Below, one piece after another: positions 1 through 8,331 of a stretch of 64,000 nt of DNA. Origin of the DNA: Hyalangium versicolor (lineage in GTDB: Bacteria > Myxococcota > Myxococcia > Myxococcales > Myxococcaceae); contig NZ_JAHXBF010000001.1 of assembly GCF_020103695.1 (NCBI RefSeq), positions 496,001-560,000 on the forward strand, written 5' to 3'. How positions within the stretch are numbered: the stretch's first letter is position 1; every line of letters starts with the position of its first letter. The translations under genes and the position numbers were made by a program. The notes below the pieces were generated by a model that was not told the DNA's origin, did no database searches, and saw only the letters and a list, made by a program, of their open reading frames with translations.

Positions 1-734
1 CCGAGGTGGAGGTGACGTGGCGCTCGTTCCCCGAGAAGGCGTTCACTCCGGGGGCGCTGGTGAAGCTGCCGGCCGAGGAGGCCTGGGGCGCCGCGGGCGT
101 GGCCAAGGACGCCACCTTCCGGGTGCGCAGCCTGCACCTGAGTGGCGAGGTGGAGGAGAAGGGCGAGGAAGAGGTGTACGGCGACGCGGAGGCGTTCTTC
201 TCCTTCCGCATGAACACCCGGCTCGAGCCCAAGGACGAGCCCTATGTGGATCTGCCCGCGTGGCAGCCGCCGTCCTACCCCCGCTACGTCGAGGCCCTCA
301 TCGTCAGCGAGCAGGGCGCGGAGAAGGACGAGACGTGGCAGGTGTACACGGACTCGAACACCTCCGTGGACGGCTACAAGGTGAAGATCCCCCTGTTCGC
401 CGATCAGATCGTCGCCACGCCCTTCAACCCGAACCTGCTCCCGGGCCACTTCTACTTCCCCGCCTACAAGGGGGAGCGGGTGCTGGTGGCGCTGGACTTC
501 CAGCGCGCGTGGATCAAGCGCTTCCTGGATTGGCGCACCGGAGCGCGCCTGCCCCAGGACGGACAGGGCGTGCAGCTGCTCGTGGGCAAGACGACGGAGA
601 ACGGCACCGCCATCAAGCACTACTACACGGACGACAAGCCCGTGTTCCTGATGCAGCGCACCTCCGCCAAGGACACGCAGAAGATCGAGATCGCCGAGGG
701 CAACCTGCTCATCCAGGTGAAGGAAGAGCAGTGA
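1..734 (+). CDS. vgrG: VgrG (TssI) spike protein, C-terminal part, 5'-truncated by window edge
   Basis: The reading frame is open to the left edge, so the N-terminal gp27-like part lies outside the window. The visible 240 or so residues align by eye with the C-terminal half of the complete VgrG at 10838-12769: both have an F-P-x-Y-K segment followed by RVLVAL, an R-x-x-W/D-W-x-x-G segment, PQDGQG, a DEKPV/DDKPV stretch and a final LLIQVKEE-like or LFIQVKE-like end. This is the OB-fold/gp5 neck region of T6SS spikes, which sits at the tip of the Hcp tube. Unlike many VgrGs, the protein stops directly after the neck, and the beta-helix that normally follows is encoded by the next gene 42 bp downstream. 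Family assignment is by resemblance only. Confidence 0.72.
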   Translation, partial: EVEVTWRSFPEKAFTPGALVKLPAEEAWGAAGVAKDATFRVRSLHLSGEVEEKGEEEVYGDAEAFFSFRMNTRLEPKDEPYVDLPAWQPPSYPRYVEALIVSEQGAEKDETWQVYTDSNTSVDGYKVKIPLFADQIVATPFNPNLLPGHFYFPAYKGERVLVALDFQRAWIKRFLDWRTGARLPQDGQGVQLLVGKTTENGTAIKHYYTDDKPVFLMQRTSAKDTQKIEIAEGNLLIQVKEEQ

Positions 735-776
735 CGGGAAGGGGGCCGCGGCTCTCTGCCAAGGAAGCGAGGAACC

Positions 777-1379
777 ATGGGCACGCTGGTCTGTACCGTC
801 GAGATGGACAAGGCGAAAGGCGTCACCGTCAAGGTGGAGAACGCTGACGGCAAGATCACCCAGACGGTGGTCATGGACGGCACCAGCATCACCATCAAGG
901 TGCAAGGGAACGAGGAGACGAGCACCATCGTCCAGAAGCAGGACAGCGTCACGATCACGTGCAAGGATTTCACCGTGGACGCTACCGGGACGCTCACCCT
1001 CAAATCCGCCAAGGAGTCCAGTTGGGCCAGCCAGGACATCCTCAAGGTGGAGAGCACCAAGGACATGACCCTCACCTCCAGCGCCAAGCTCACGCAGAGC
1101 GCCACGCAGGACGCCAAGCTGTCTTCCAACGCGAAGGTGGCCATCGAAGCGGCCAGCAACCTGGACATGAAGGGGATGCAGACGAGCCTCACGGCCTCGG
1201 GCGGAGAGAACAAGATCGAGGGCCTCACGCTGAAGATGTCCGGGCAGTCGCAGGCGGAGCTGGCCTCGGCCATGACGAAGGTGTCCGGGCAGGGCAAGCT
1301 GGGCCTGGAGTCCTCGGGCGTGGCGGAGCTGAAGGGTTCGATGACCACCGTGGGCGGAGCGCTCGTCAAGCTGGGGTGA
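777..1379 (+). CDS. Beta-helical needle-like protein, separate VgrG C-terminal (gp5/DUF2345-like) module
   Basis: This 200-aa protein is built of short alternating hydrophobic/polar repeats rich in Ser, Thr, Lys and Ala, with strands such as TLTLKS, MTLTSS, VAIEA and LTLKMSG, and it ends in GALVKLG. That is the look of the triple-stranded beta-helix that forms the needle of phage gp5 and of VgrG C-termini. There is no signal peptide or membrane segment. A good ribosome site (AAGGAAGCGAGGA) precedes the ATG. Lying between a VgrG that lacks this part and tssF, it most likely completes the spike in trans. It could instead be a small effector or a PAAR-carrier, but no PAAR motif is seen. Confidence 0.6.
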   Translation: MGTLVCTVEMDKAKGVTVKVENADGKITQTVVMDGTSITIKVQGNEETSTIVQKQDSVTITCKDFTVDATGTLTLKSAKESSWASQDILKVESTKDMTLTSSAKLTQSATQDAKLSSNAKVAIEAASNLDMKGMQTSLTASGGENKIEGLTLKMSGQSQAELASAMTKVSGQGKLGLESSGVAELKGSMTTVGGALVKLG

Positions 1380-1386
1380 GGGAGCA

Positions 1387-3036
1387 GTGAGCGTTTCGTC
1401 GGAGCTGATCTACCAGGACTACCTGAACGAACTCGATGCGCTGGAGCGCTTCCGGCAGCGCTTCCTGAGCTCGCACCCCACCGTGCCTCTGGACCGGGAG
1501 GATCCGCACGTGCGGCGCCTCATCGAGTCCATGGCCTTCTTCTCGGTGCAGACGCGGCTGGCCACCCAGCACAACCTGCGCTCCACGTGGCTGCGGCTGT
1601 TCTCCTCGTTCTTCGACTTCCTGCTGCAGCCGCTGCCCTCGGTGGCGCTGGTTCAGGCGATGCCGGCCGAGAAGATGACGGAGACGGTGGTGCTGCCGCG
1701 CGGTACGGAGCTGCGCATGGCCCCCGCGCATGGCGTGGTGGGCTCGTTTCGCACGCGGCGCCACCTGCGCATCCTCCCCATCTCCCTGGTGGGCTCGGAG
1801 GTGGTGCGCCTCACGGATGGCAACTACCGGATGATCCTCCGCTTCGAGTCCGCCTTCCCGCGGCGGGACGCGGTGGGCCTGCTCAGCCTGCACGTGCGCC
1901 ACCTGGATGAGTACCGGCCCTCGCTTGCCGTCTTCCATGCGCTGAGCAAGGCGATGAAGCAGGTGAGCGTGGTGTACGACGCGCAGGCGGACAGCAACTC
2001 GCAGGGCCTGCCGTGCGAGTACTCCTTCGGGGATGCGCCCGCGGATCTGGACGACGCCAGCCGCTACGAGCACCCGCTGCAGCGCGTGCGAGCCTTCTTC
2101 CAGCAGCCGGAGCAGGGGCTCTTCCTCCACGTGTCGGTGCCCTCGCACCGCAAGGAGTGGACCCGCTTCAGCCTGTGCATGGACCTGGACAAGTCCTGGA
2201 CGGTGGGGCGCTCGCCGTACCCGGACATCCTCCACCCGTTCGTCGTGCCGGTGGAGAACCTCAAGGCCGAGCCCGCGCAGCCTATCGTCGCGGACGGCAC
2301 CCGTTCCGAGTACACCATCCGCGGGATGACGGCTGGCCGGGAGTTGCAGCTGCACTCCGTCACCGGCGTCTATGTGCTGGGCAAGACGGGGCGCACGCCC
2401 ATGCGTCCGGCCTTCCTCCCAGGTGAGGGCCCCAGTTACGAACTGGACGAGGGGCTCGACGAGGACATGCGCCCGCGGCACAGCCTGCTGGTGCGCCTGC
2501 CCGAGGCCTTCCTCGAACCGCAGAAGCTGCTGGTGGAGGCCCTCTGGTTCCAGCCGCAGTTCGCCGCCGAGGCGGTGGGGCGGATGAGTGTCTCCACGCC
2601 GGCTCGGCACGTGGAAGGCCTGGGTTGGCAGTTGGTGGGTCGGCTCGAAGCGCAGCGGGAGAGCGCGCTGCGCAATGACGTGGCGGGGCTGACGCGGCTG
2701 CTGGCCTGGAAGGTGAAGTCCACGCTGGACCGCAACGAGCTGGCCGCGCTGCTCAACTATCTCGGCACGCCCGCCGAGGAGCCCTTCCGCCGCGTCATCC
2801 CCTGGATCCGCGAGCTCAAGGCCACGGTGGCTCCGGATGGCGCGCTGCGCGGCTCGGGCCTGCTGCACGTGTACGAGATGTTGCTGGAGCCCTTCGAGCC
2901 CGGCGCCGAGCCGCTGGTGGCCTGCTTCCTGGATCAGGTGCAGAAGCTGCTGGAGGCATGGAACGGCGAGGCCTCGGTGGTGCTGCGGCCCACCGTGGCA
3001 GGGGCAGGTTCCTTCCCGTTGAAGGTATCTTCATGA
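1387..3036 (+). CDS. tssF: T6SS baseplate subunit TssF (VasA/ImpG)
   Basis: TssF is a wedge component of the T6SS baseplate, working with TssE, TssG and TssK around the VgrG hub in the cytoplasm. The N-terminus (LIYQDYLNELDALERFRQ, then a D-P-H-V-R-R-L-I-E-S-x-A-F motif near residues 34-50) has the typical TssF pattern of a tyrosine-rich first helix followed by PxVxRLLEGxAFL. The length of 549 aa is slightly below the usual 580-630. The start is a GTG eight bases after the stop of the needle gene, with GGAG just upstream. The last codons overlap the ATG of tssL (ATGA), so the two are translationally coupled. TssG, the usual partner, is not adjacent, which is unusual. Confidence 0.85.
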   Translation: MSVSSELIYQDYLNELDALERFRQRFLSSHPTVPLDREDPHVRRLIESMAFFSVQTRLATQHNLRSTWLRLFSSFFDFLLQPLPSVALVQAMPAEKMTETVVLPRGTELRMAPAHGVVGSFRTRRHLRILPISLVGSEVVRLTDGNYRMILRFESAFPRRDAVGLLSLHVRHLDEYRPSLAVFHALSKAMKQVSVVYDAQADSNSQGLPCEYSFGDAPADLDDASRYEHPLQRVRAFFQQPEQGLFLHVSVPSHRKEWTRFSLCMDLDKSWTVGRSPYPDILHPFVVPVENLKAEPAQPIVADGTRSEYTIRGMTAGRELQLHSVTGVYVLGKTGRTPMRPAFLPGEGPSYELDEGLDEDMRPRHSLLVRLPEAFLEPQKLLVEALWFQPQFAAEAVGRMSVSTPARHVEGLGWQLVGRLEAQRESALRNDVAGLTRLLAWKVKSTLDRNELAALLNYLGTPAEEPFRRVIPWIRELKATVAPDGALRGSGLLHVYEMLLEPFEPGAEPLVACFLDQVQKLLEAWNGEASVVLRPTVAGAGSFPLKVSS

Positions 3037-3671
3037 AACTCGAGCATTGGCAGGCCATCCTGCGGGCGTACCGCCAGGTGCGCGCGCTCCTGGAGCAGTA
3101 CCTGCCTCCGGAGCCCGGCCCGGGTGAGGAGCGCACGCAGGTGCGGGTGGGTCCTCAGGGCCTGGCCCAGCTTCAGTACCAGTTGCTGGGAGAGGTGACG
3201 AGCCTCCAGAAGGAGCTGGGGACGGGCTACCGGGAGGACGAGATCCGCGACGCCTCCGAGCCCTTCGTCTACCTGGTGGACGAGCTGGTGCTGCGCCGGC
3301 TGGCGGACGCCGAGCAGGCGGACTGGCCGCTGCTCCAGTCCAAGCTCTTCCAGACGGATGCGGGCGGCAACCGCTTCTACGAGCTGGCGGACGAGAAGCT
3401 GGCGCAGCGCGGCGCCTCGGTGCTCGTCTTCGAGATGCTTCACTTCTGTCTCACCGCGGGCTTCAAGGGCCACTATGCGGAGAGCACCGCCCGGCTGCGC
3501 GAGTACAAGGAGAAACTGGCGGCCCGCATTCCCAAGCCGGAGGCGGTGCCTGCTCCCCCTCCAGCCGTGGCCCAGCCCCCTCTCGTCCACGCCTTCCCGC
3601 TGCGGTACTACGTGGCGTCCGGAAGCGTCGTGGTTCTTGTCCCGGTGCTACTGTGGTGGCTGTCGCGATGA
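3033..3671 (+). CDS. tssL: T6SS membrane complex protein TssL (DotU/IcmH family)
   Basis: TssL anchors the T6SS membrane complex in the inner membrane together with TssM. The 212-aa product has the soluble helical hook domain of DotU proteins, with the segment DASEPFVYLVDELVLRR near residue 70 and an FYELADEKL stretch near residue 112. A single membrane helix sits at the very C-terminus (about residues 190-210, ending WWLSR). A proline/alanine-rich linker separates the two. The ATG overlaps the tssF stop, and the next gene starts in an ATGA overlap with this one. No peptidoglycan-binding OmpA extension is present. Confidence 0.85.
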   Translation: MKLEHWQAILRAYRQVRALLEQYLPPEPGPGEERTQVRVGPQGLAQLQYQLLGEVTSLQKELGTGYREDEIRDASEPFVYLVDELVLRRLADAEQADWPLLQSKLFQTDAGGNRFYELADEKLAQRGASVLVFEMLHFCLTAGFKGHYAESTARLREYKEKLAARIPKPEAVPAPPPAVAQPPLVHAFPLRYYVASGSVVVLVPVLLWWLSR

Positions 3672-3979
3672 GGGAAGAAGCCCAGAGAATGAAGGAGCTG
3701 CAGGGGCCCCGGGCACAGCTTGGGCGCTTCGAGCAGTTCGTTCGCTCCGAACTCGGCCCGCTCGTCGCGGGGGCCGAGCCGTTGTTGACGGACGTGCGCG
3801 AGGGCATCGCGGCGATCTTCCCGGAAGCGGGAGGTACGCGCCTGGCTCCCAAGGAGCATGAGGCCCGGCACGAGAAGCTGGTCGCGTCGATGGACGAGCT
3901 GGAAGACGTGCTCGAGGCACTCCAACTGGCCGCGCGCTCGGGACACTCCGCAGCGGGCAAGGCCCGTGGGGGGGGGTGA
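3668..3979 (+). CDS. Small helical protein of the T6SS operon, unknown function
   Basis: This 103-aa protein is not recognised. It is highly charged and predicted helical by eye, with heptad-like spacing around EAQRMKELQ and the repeated LEDVLEALQL near its C-terminus; it has no signal peptide or membrane segment. The ATG at 3668 is chosen because it overlaps the tssL stop (ATGA). An in-frame start at 3653 lies inside tssL. Its own stop overlaps the GTG of tssM (GTGA). Tight coupling on both sides suggests it is made in step with TssL and TssM and may bind one of them, but that is inference from position only. Confidence 0.6.
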   Translation: MREEAQRMKELQGPRAQLGRFEQFVRSELGPLVAGAEPLLTDVREGIAAIFPEAGGTRLAPKEHEARHEKLVASMDELEDVLEALQLAARSGHSAAGKARGGG

Positions 3980-6900
3980 CCGTGGTTTCGCAGCTGCTCT
4001 TCAACCTGGCCACGCTGGTGCAGGCCGCCGCGGATCCCGCCAAGGCGGTGGGTGAGGGCGTCAAGGCGCTCGAAGCGGGGGCCAAGGCCGTCGACTCCGG
4101 GGCGCAGTCCGCCGACACGGGCACGAGTTCCGTGGGGAAGATCTGGAACGCGGTGAGCCCGTACCTCATCTGGGTGCTGGTGGTCATCGGCGTGGTGCTG
4201 CTGGGGTTCCTCGGCTGGAAGCTGTGGGGCTGGTGGCGCAGCCGTCGCTCCCCGGCCCGGGTCGCCAGTGGCCCTCCGCCCATGAGCACCGGCCGGCTGA
4301 TGCAGGTGCGCAACAGGTTCCTCTACGGCCTGCCGCTGGCCCACCGCGCCGCCGTGGTGGATCTGCCCAACGTGGTGGTGCTGGGGCCTGCCGGGAGCGG
4401 CAAGACGCAGCTCATCGGCCTGGACGTGGATTGGCAGCGCCAGGCCCGCCAGTTCCTCCCCAGCTACACCGACGATCCGCTGCTGCAGATCTACCTGGGC
4501 CCCGACTGCGTGGTGCAGGAGGTGTCCGCCCCGCTGCTGGAGGATGAGACGCTCCAGGCTCGCGGCGCGCTGCGCAAGATGTGGCGCAAGTGCTTCAGCC
4601 ACAAGCAGAAGGGGGTGGCCGTCCTCGCGCTGGACGTGCGCTGGCTGGCGGACACGCCCCCGGATGAGCAGCGGCGCATGGCCCAGTTGCTGCGCGGCAA
4701 GCTCAACATCATGTCCGAGGCGCGCGGCGCTCCCGTGGAGACGCGCCTGTGCCTGACGCACATGGACGGGCTGGAGGGCTTCGAGGACTTCGCACGCATG
4801 CTGCGCCAGCACGGCGTGGGGTGCGCCTTCGATATTCCGAAGCAGGGCGAGGAGGGCCGTCTGGCCTCGCTGCTGGATGGGCAGGAGCAGTTCCTGGCGC
4901 TGGGGCTCACCTCGCTGCCGGTGGATGCCTTCGAGCGCCTGGAGCGCTTCTATTCGCAGGGCGGGCGCTCGTTCGCGGCACTGGGGCGCTTCGTGACGGC
5001 GCTGCTGGAGAGCAACACGCTCTCGTACAAGCCGCAGCTCACGCGCGTGTACCTGTCCTCGCCCACGCCCGAGGCTCGCGCCAGCGGCACGCTGTCCGTG
5101 GCCTCCGAGGACAGCAACATCGAGTCGCTGCGCCGCCTCTACCTGCGCACCCACCTGCAGCGGGCCGCGCTGATCGCCGCCGTGTGTTGCCTGCCGGTGA
5201 TCTTCGCGTACGGCCGCTTCTACTGGCTGCTGCGCAAGGCCCAGGCGCAGGTGCAGGGCTTCGAGGCCACCGTGGCGCAGATGCGGGAGCAGGGCATCGA
5301 TCGCTCCGGAGAGGTCGTCGAGGCGCAGGTGAACGAGGCCGCCGAGCGGATCAGCCACCTGTGGCGGTTCGCGCGCTGGTGGCCCCCGCTGAACTCCAGC
5401 TTCCCGGACGAGATGCTGGACCTGCGTCGGCGTCTGGCGCAGGGTGTCCGGGAGATCCACCTGCGGCCCTTCCTCGAGTACTGCCACAAGACTCCCCAGG
5501 ACTGCCGCCCCGAGCAGGTGGTGTATCTGCTGGCCACCCTGCACGCGTCGAAGTCGGAGAGCCTGGGCAGCTTCGTGAACTCCAGCGTCAAGCCCCAGAA
5601 CTCGAGGCGCTGGGAGGATGGAGAGACCAGCGCGCCCGGCGTGCAGGCTTCCGCCAGCTCTGATCAGGGCCGCACCTGGATCTCGGCGCTCGAGCTGAGC
5701 GAGCCGCTGGTGTCCACCTACGTGCTCGCCAGTGACGAGCCCTGGGAGCGTAACCCTCCGTGCCGGCGCGGCGCCGTGCAGGTCTCTGGAACGGCGGACG
5801 AGGACTGGTCCTGCTGGCCCTACGCGGAGCGGCTGACGTTCGAGGGCCAGCTCAAGCCCTGGTTCGATCACCTGATGTTCCTCAAGGTGACCCTGGAGTC
5901 GGGGCCGAAGGGGCTGGGGGACCTGGACTTGCGACGCGAGGAGCGAGAGCGTCTGAAGGCGCAGTTGGCGGACCTGGATGTCTTCGCCTCTCTGTCCACG
6001 GTGCTCAGCCAGATCGACGCCTCCAAGATCCAGATGAACACGAAGCAGTTCCTGGGCATCGAGTCCACCGTGCAGGTGCTGGATTGGCTGCGGGCGAACC
6101 GGGACACGCTCGCGGCGATCCTGAACATGGAGGAGGAGGCCTTCTCAGGCTTCCAGGCGGTGGAGAAGATGAGCCCCTCGGAGCTGCTCACGCGGGATGG
6201 GCTCTGGCTGTCGGGCAACAACAAGGGCCCGTACCACATCGAGCTGCTGCAGCAGAACTTCGAGTTCCGCCCGCCGCAGCTCTCTCGCGAGCTGCTGAAG
6301 ACGTTGCTGGACTCGTATGAGGCCAGTGGTCGGCTCAGCGCGGCCCAGGCCAGCCAGGCTGGACAGATGCTGCTGAACCGGACGGCCTTCGAGACGGACC
6401 TCAAGCCGCTGGTGGAGGACTTCACCCAGCGGTTGAAGAATGCCCAGCTCCCCACGGAGGTGGCCGCCAAGCGCGAGGAGTACGTGCAGAAGCGGGTGAA
6501 CTCCTTCTCCCGTGGGTACCGCGAGGCGCTCTTCCAGCGCATCCGCGACTACCACTTCCTGGCCTCGCGCAGCGTGCTGCTGGATGAACTGGCCAGCGTC
6601 ACGCAGCCCTCCTCGCGGCAGGTGGACATGCTGCGAGACGTGGCCAACCGCGCCAACCTCGAGCCCCTGGAGGGGCCGTACTACGAGCCGCTGCGCAACG
6701 CCGTGGCGCCCTTCCGGCCCATCGTCCAGATCATGGCGGCGGACAAGAACGGCTTCTATGCCGCGCTCGCCCCGTACCAGGCGTTGATCGCGCAGATGCA
6801 TGACGACCTGGATCCGGCCTCCAAGTCGGGAGGCGCGGGCGGGGACAAGGAGGGCAAGCCCAAGGCCGCGGCGGAGGCTCCCACCAAGGGCAAGGCCGCT

Positions 6901-7848
6901 GGGGGCTCGGGTGCGGAGGGGGCCGTGCCGGTCGAGGAGAGCGCTCTGCCGGAGCTCGCGGACTTCATCACGCCCCTGGAGAAGGTGGCCCTGTCCATGC
7001 TGCTCGAGGAGGAGAACTCCTACCTGCGCAAGGCGCAGGAGTGGCTGGATCAGCAGGGCATCACCGGCGAGCTGCGCCAGCCCTTCCTGGAGCCCTTCCT
7101 CCAGGTGCAGGCGCTGGGCAAGCAGGAGCTGGAGAAGACGCTGGCCAAACGGTGGACGGAGACGACGGCCCGCATGCTGGGCCCCATGCTGGAGCGCTAC
7201 CCCTTCAACCCCGAGTCCCAGGAGGACGTGGATCCGGGCGAGCTGGAGGTGCTGCGCCGCAAGGACGGGGCCTTCTGGACCTTCGTGCATCAGGTCTACT
7301 CCCGCGTGTGCGTGGAGCGGGGCTCGGACTGGGGCCTGCGCGGTCCGCTGCGTGACAAGCTGGCGCTGCCGGACCAGATGCTCGTCTCCTTGAGCCGGCT
7401 GGGGCGCCTGTCCAAGCTGCTGTGGGACGATGATGGAAAGCCCCGGCCGCTGATGCTGAAGGTGCAGCCGCAGCCGCTGCCGCCTCCGCCGATGCCGGGC
7501 GTCTTCGTCACCATGTCCTCGCTCAAGTGCGGGAAGACGACGGCGTACGGCTTCAACCAGAGCCCCACGTGGCAGGAGTTCCCCGTGAGCTGGTGGGACC
7601 AACAGGTGTCCTCCATCGTGCTGGAGCTGCGCTCGCCCGCGAGGGATGCGCCGCAGTACCTGTCGCTGCCGTGGAACCGCTCCGCATGGAGCTGCTTCCG
7701 GCTCTTCGAGGAGGCCGCGCTCACCACGGATCAGCGCCGACAGTGGAGCCTGGCGCTGCAAGGCAACAACGTGAACAAGCGAGGGCTGGAGATCAGCTTC
7801 GGACTCAAGGGAGACCCGTGGGTGCCCTTCCGGGAGGTGCCGCGATGA
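3976..7848 (+). CDS. tssM: T6SS inner-membrane protein TssM (IcmF/VasK family)
   Basis: TssM is the large inner-membrane component that spans to the periplasm and contacts TssJ. The 1290-aa protein has two N-terminal hydrophobic segments (around residues 58-80, IWVLVVIGVVLLGFLGW, and around 395-415). Between them is a cytoplasmic nucleotide-binding domain with a Walker A motif GPAGSGKT at about residue 137. The long periplasmic part follows, and the C-terminus has the strands and GPxxxFREVP-like end typical of the family. A low-complexity Ala/Gly/Lys-rich stretch near residues 950-985 is unusual. The GTG start overlaps the preceding stop. It is slightly longer than the usual 1100-1200 aa. Confidence 0.9.
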   Translation: MTVVSQLLFNLATLVQAAADPAKAVGEGVKALEAGAKAVDSGAQSADTGTSSVGKIWNAVSPYLIWVLVVIGVVLLGFLGWKLWGWWRSRRSPARVASGPPPMSTGRLMQVRNRFLYGLPLAHRAAVVDLPNVVVLGPAGSGKTQLIGLDVDWQRQARQFLPSYTDDPLLQIYLGPDCVVQEVSAPLLEDETLQARGALRKMWRKCFSHKQKGVAVLALDVRWLADTPPDEQRRMAQLLRGKLNIMSEARGAPVETRLCLTHMDGLEGFEDFARMLRQHGVGCAFDIPKQGEEGRLASLLDGQEQFLALGLTSLPVDAFERLERFYSQGGRSFAALGRFVTALLESNTLSYKPQLTRVYLSSPTPEARASGTLSVASEDSNIESLRRLYLRTHLQRAALIAAVCCLPVIFAYGRFYWLLRKAQAQVQGFEATVAQMREQGIDRSGEVVEAQVNEAAERISHLWRFARWWPPLNSSFPDEMLDLRRRLAQGVREIHLRPFLEYCHKTPQDCRPEQVVYLLATLHASKSESLGSFVNSSVKPQNSRRWEDGETSAPGVQASASSDQGRTWISALELSEPLVSTYVLASDEPWERNPPCRRGAVQVSGTADEDWSCWPYAERLTFEGQLKPWFDHLMFLKVTLESGPKGLGDLDLRREERERLKAQLADLDVFASLSTVLSQIDASKIQMNTKQFLGIESTVQVLDWLRANRDTLAAILNMEEEAFSGFQAVEKMSPSELLTRDGLWLSGNNKGPYHIELLQQNFEFRPPQLSRELLKTLLDSYEASGRLSAAQASQAGQMLLNRTAFETDLKPLVEDFTQRLKNAQLPTEVAAKREEYVQKRVNSFSRGYREALFQRIRDYHFLASRSVLLDELASVTQPSSRQVDMLRDVANRANLEPLEGPYYEPLRNAVAPFRPIVQIMAADKNGFYAALAPYQALIAQMHDDLDPASKSGGAGGDKEGKPKAAAEAPTKGKAAGGSGAEGAVPVEESALPELADFITPLEKVALSMLLEEENSYLRKAQEWLDQQGITGELRQPFLEPFLQVQALGKQELEKTLAKRWTETTARMLGPMLERYPFNPESQEDVDPGELEVLRRKDGAFWTFVHQVYSRVCVERGSDWGLRGPLRDKLALPDQMLVSLSRLGRLSKLLWDDDGKPRPLMLKVQPQPLPPPPMPGVFVTMSSLKCGKTTAYGFNQSPTWQEFPVSWWDQQVSSIVLELRSPARDAPQYLSLPWNRSAWSCFRLFEEAALTTDQRRQWSLALQGNNVNKRGLEISFGLKGDPWVPFREVPR

Positions 7849-8330
7849 GCGCGCGCGTGAAGCCGCTGATGTGGGCGGTGGCGGCGCTGTGTCTGGGGGG
7901 TTGTGCGTCGACGCAGGTGGCCCTCAGCGTGAAGTCTCCGCCGGGGACGAACCTGGGCCGGCCGATGTACATGCTGGTGCGCAAGGTGGACACGAAGCAG
8001 TACGCCAACGAGGCGTACTCCGAAGTGGCCGCCAGGGTGGGCGCGCCGGATCAGACGGTGCTGCAGACGGCCGTCATCTACCCGGGCACCATCCAACGCT
8101 TCCAGGTGAAGACGCCGAAGGAGGGGCCCGTGGCGGTCTCCTTCCTCTTCACTGCTCCGGATGGGAACTGGCAGGTGCTGCTCAGCCCGCCCATGCCGAG
8201 CGCGGTGGATATCGAGCTGACGGTGAGCCGCATCCTGAGCGACTCGATTCCGCCCGCGATCCCCTCGGAGATGCCCGAGCTGCCCGAGGCCCCCAAGGCG
8301 CCCGAGGCCCCCAAGGCTCCCGGCGCCTGA
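7845..8330 (+). CDS. tssJ: TssJ-like T6SS outer-membrane lipoprotein
   Basis: The 161-aa product begins with a lipoprotein signal whose lipobox is LGGC (Cys near residue 20), so it should be acylated and moved to the outer membrane. The mature part starts with a beta-rich segment (VALSVKSPPGTN followed by P-M-Y-M-L-V-R) that fits the transthyretin-like fold of TssJ, which binds the periplasmic tip of TssM. The C-terminus carries an acidic/proline repeat (PEAPKAPEAPKAP) not typical of the family. It overlaps tssM by four bases and is the last gene of the operon. Sequence similarity to classical TssJ is weak, and context carries much of the call. Confidence 0.68.
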   Translation: MSARVKPLMWAVAALCLGGCASTQVALSVKSPPGTNLGRPMYMLVRKVDTKQYANEAYSEVAARVGAPDQTVLQTAVIYPGTIQRFQVKTPKEGPVAVSFLFTAPDGNWQVLLSPPMPSAVDIELTVSRILSDSIPPAIPSEMPELPEAPKAPEAPKAPGA

Positions 8331-8331
8331 G

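Noticed and set aside
1366..2868. 500-codon open frame opposite tssF
   Set aside because: Its translation is composition-biased with no recognisable motif, and it fully overlaps tssF, which has family signatures.
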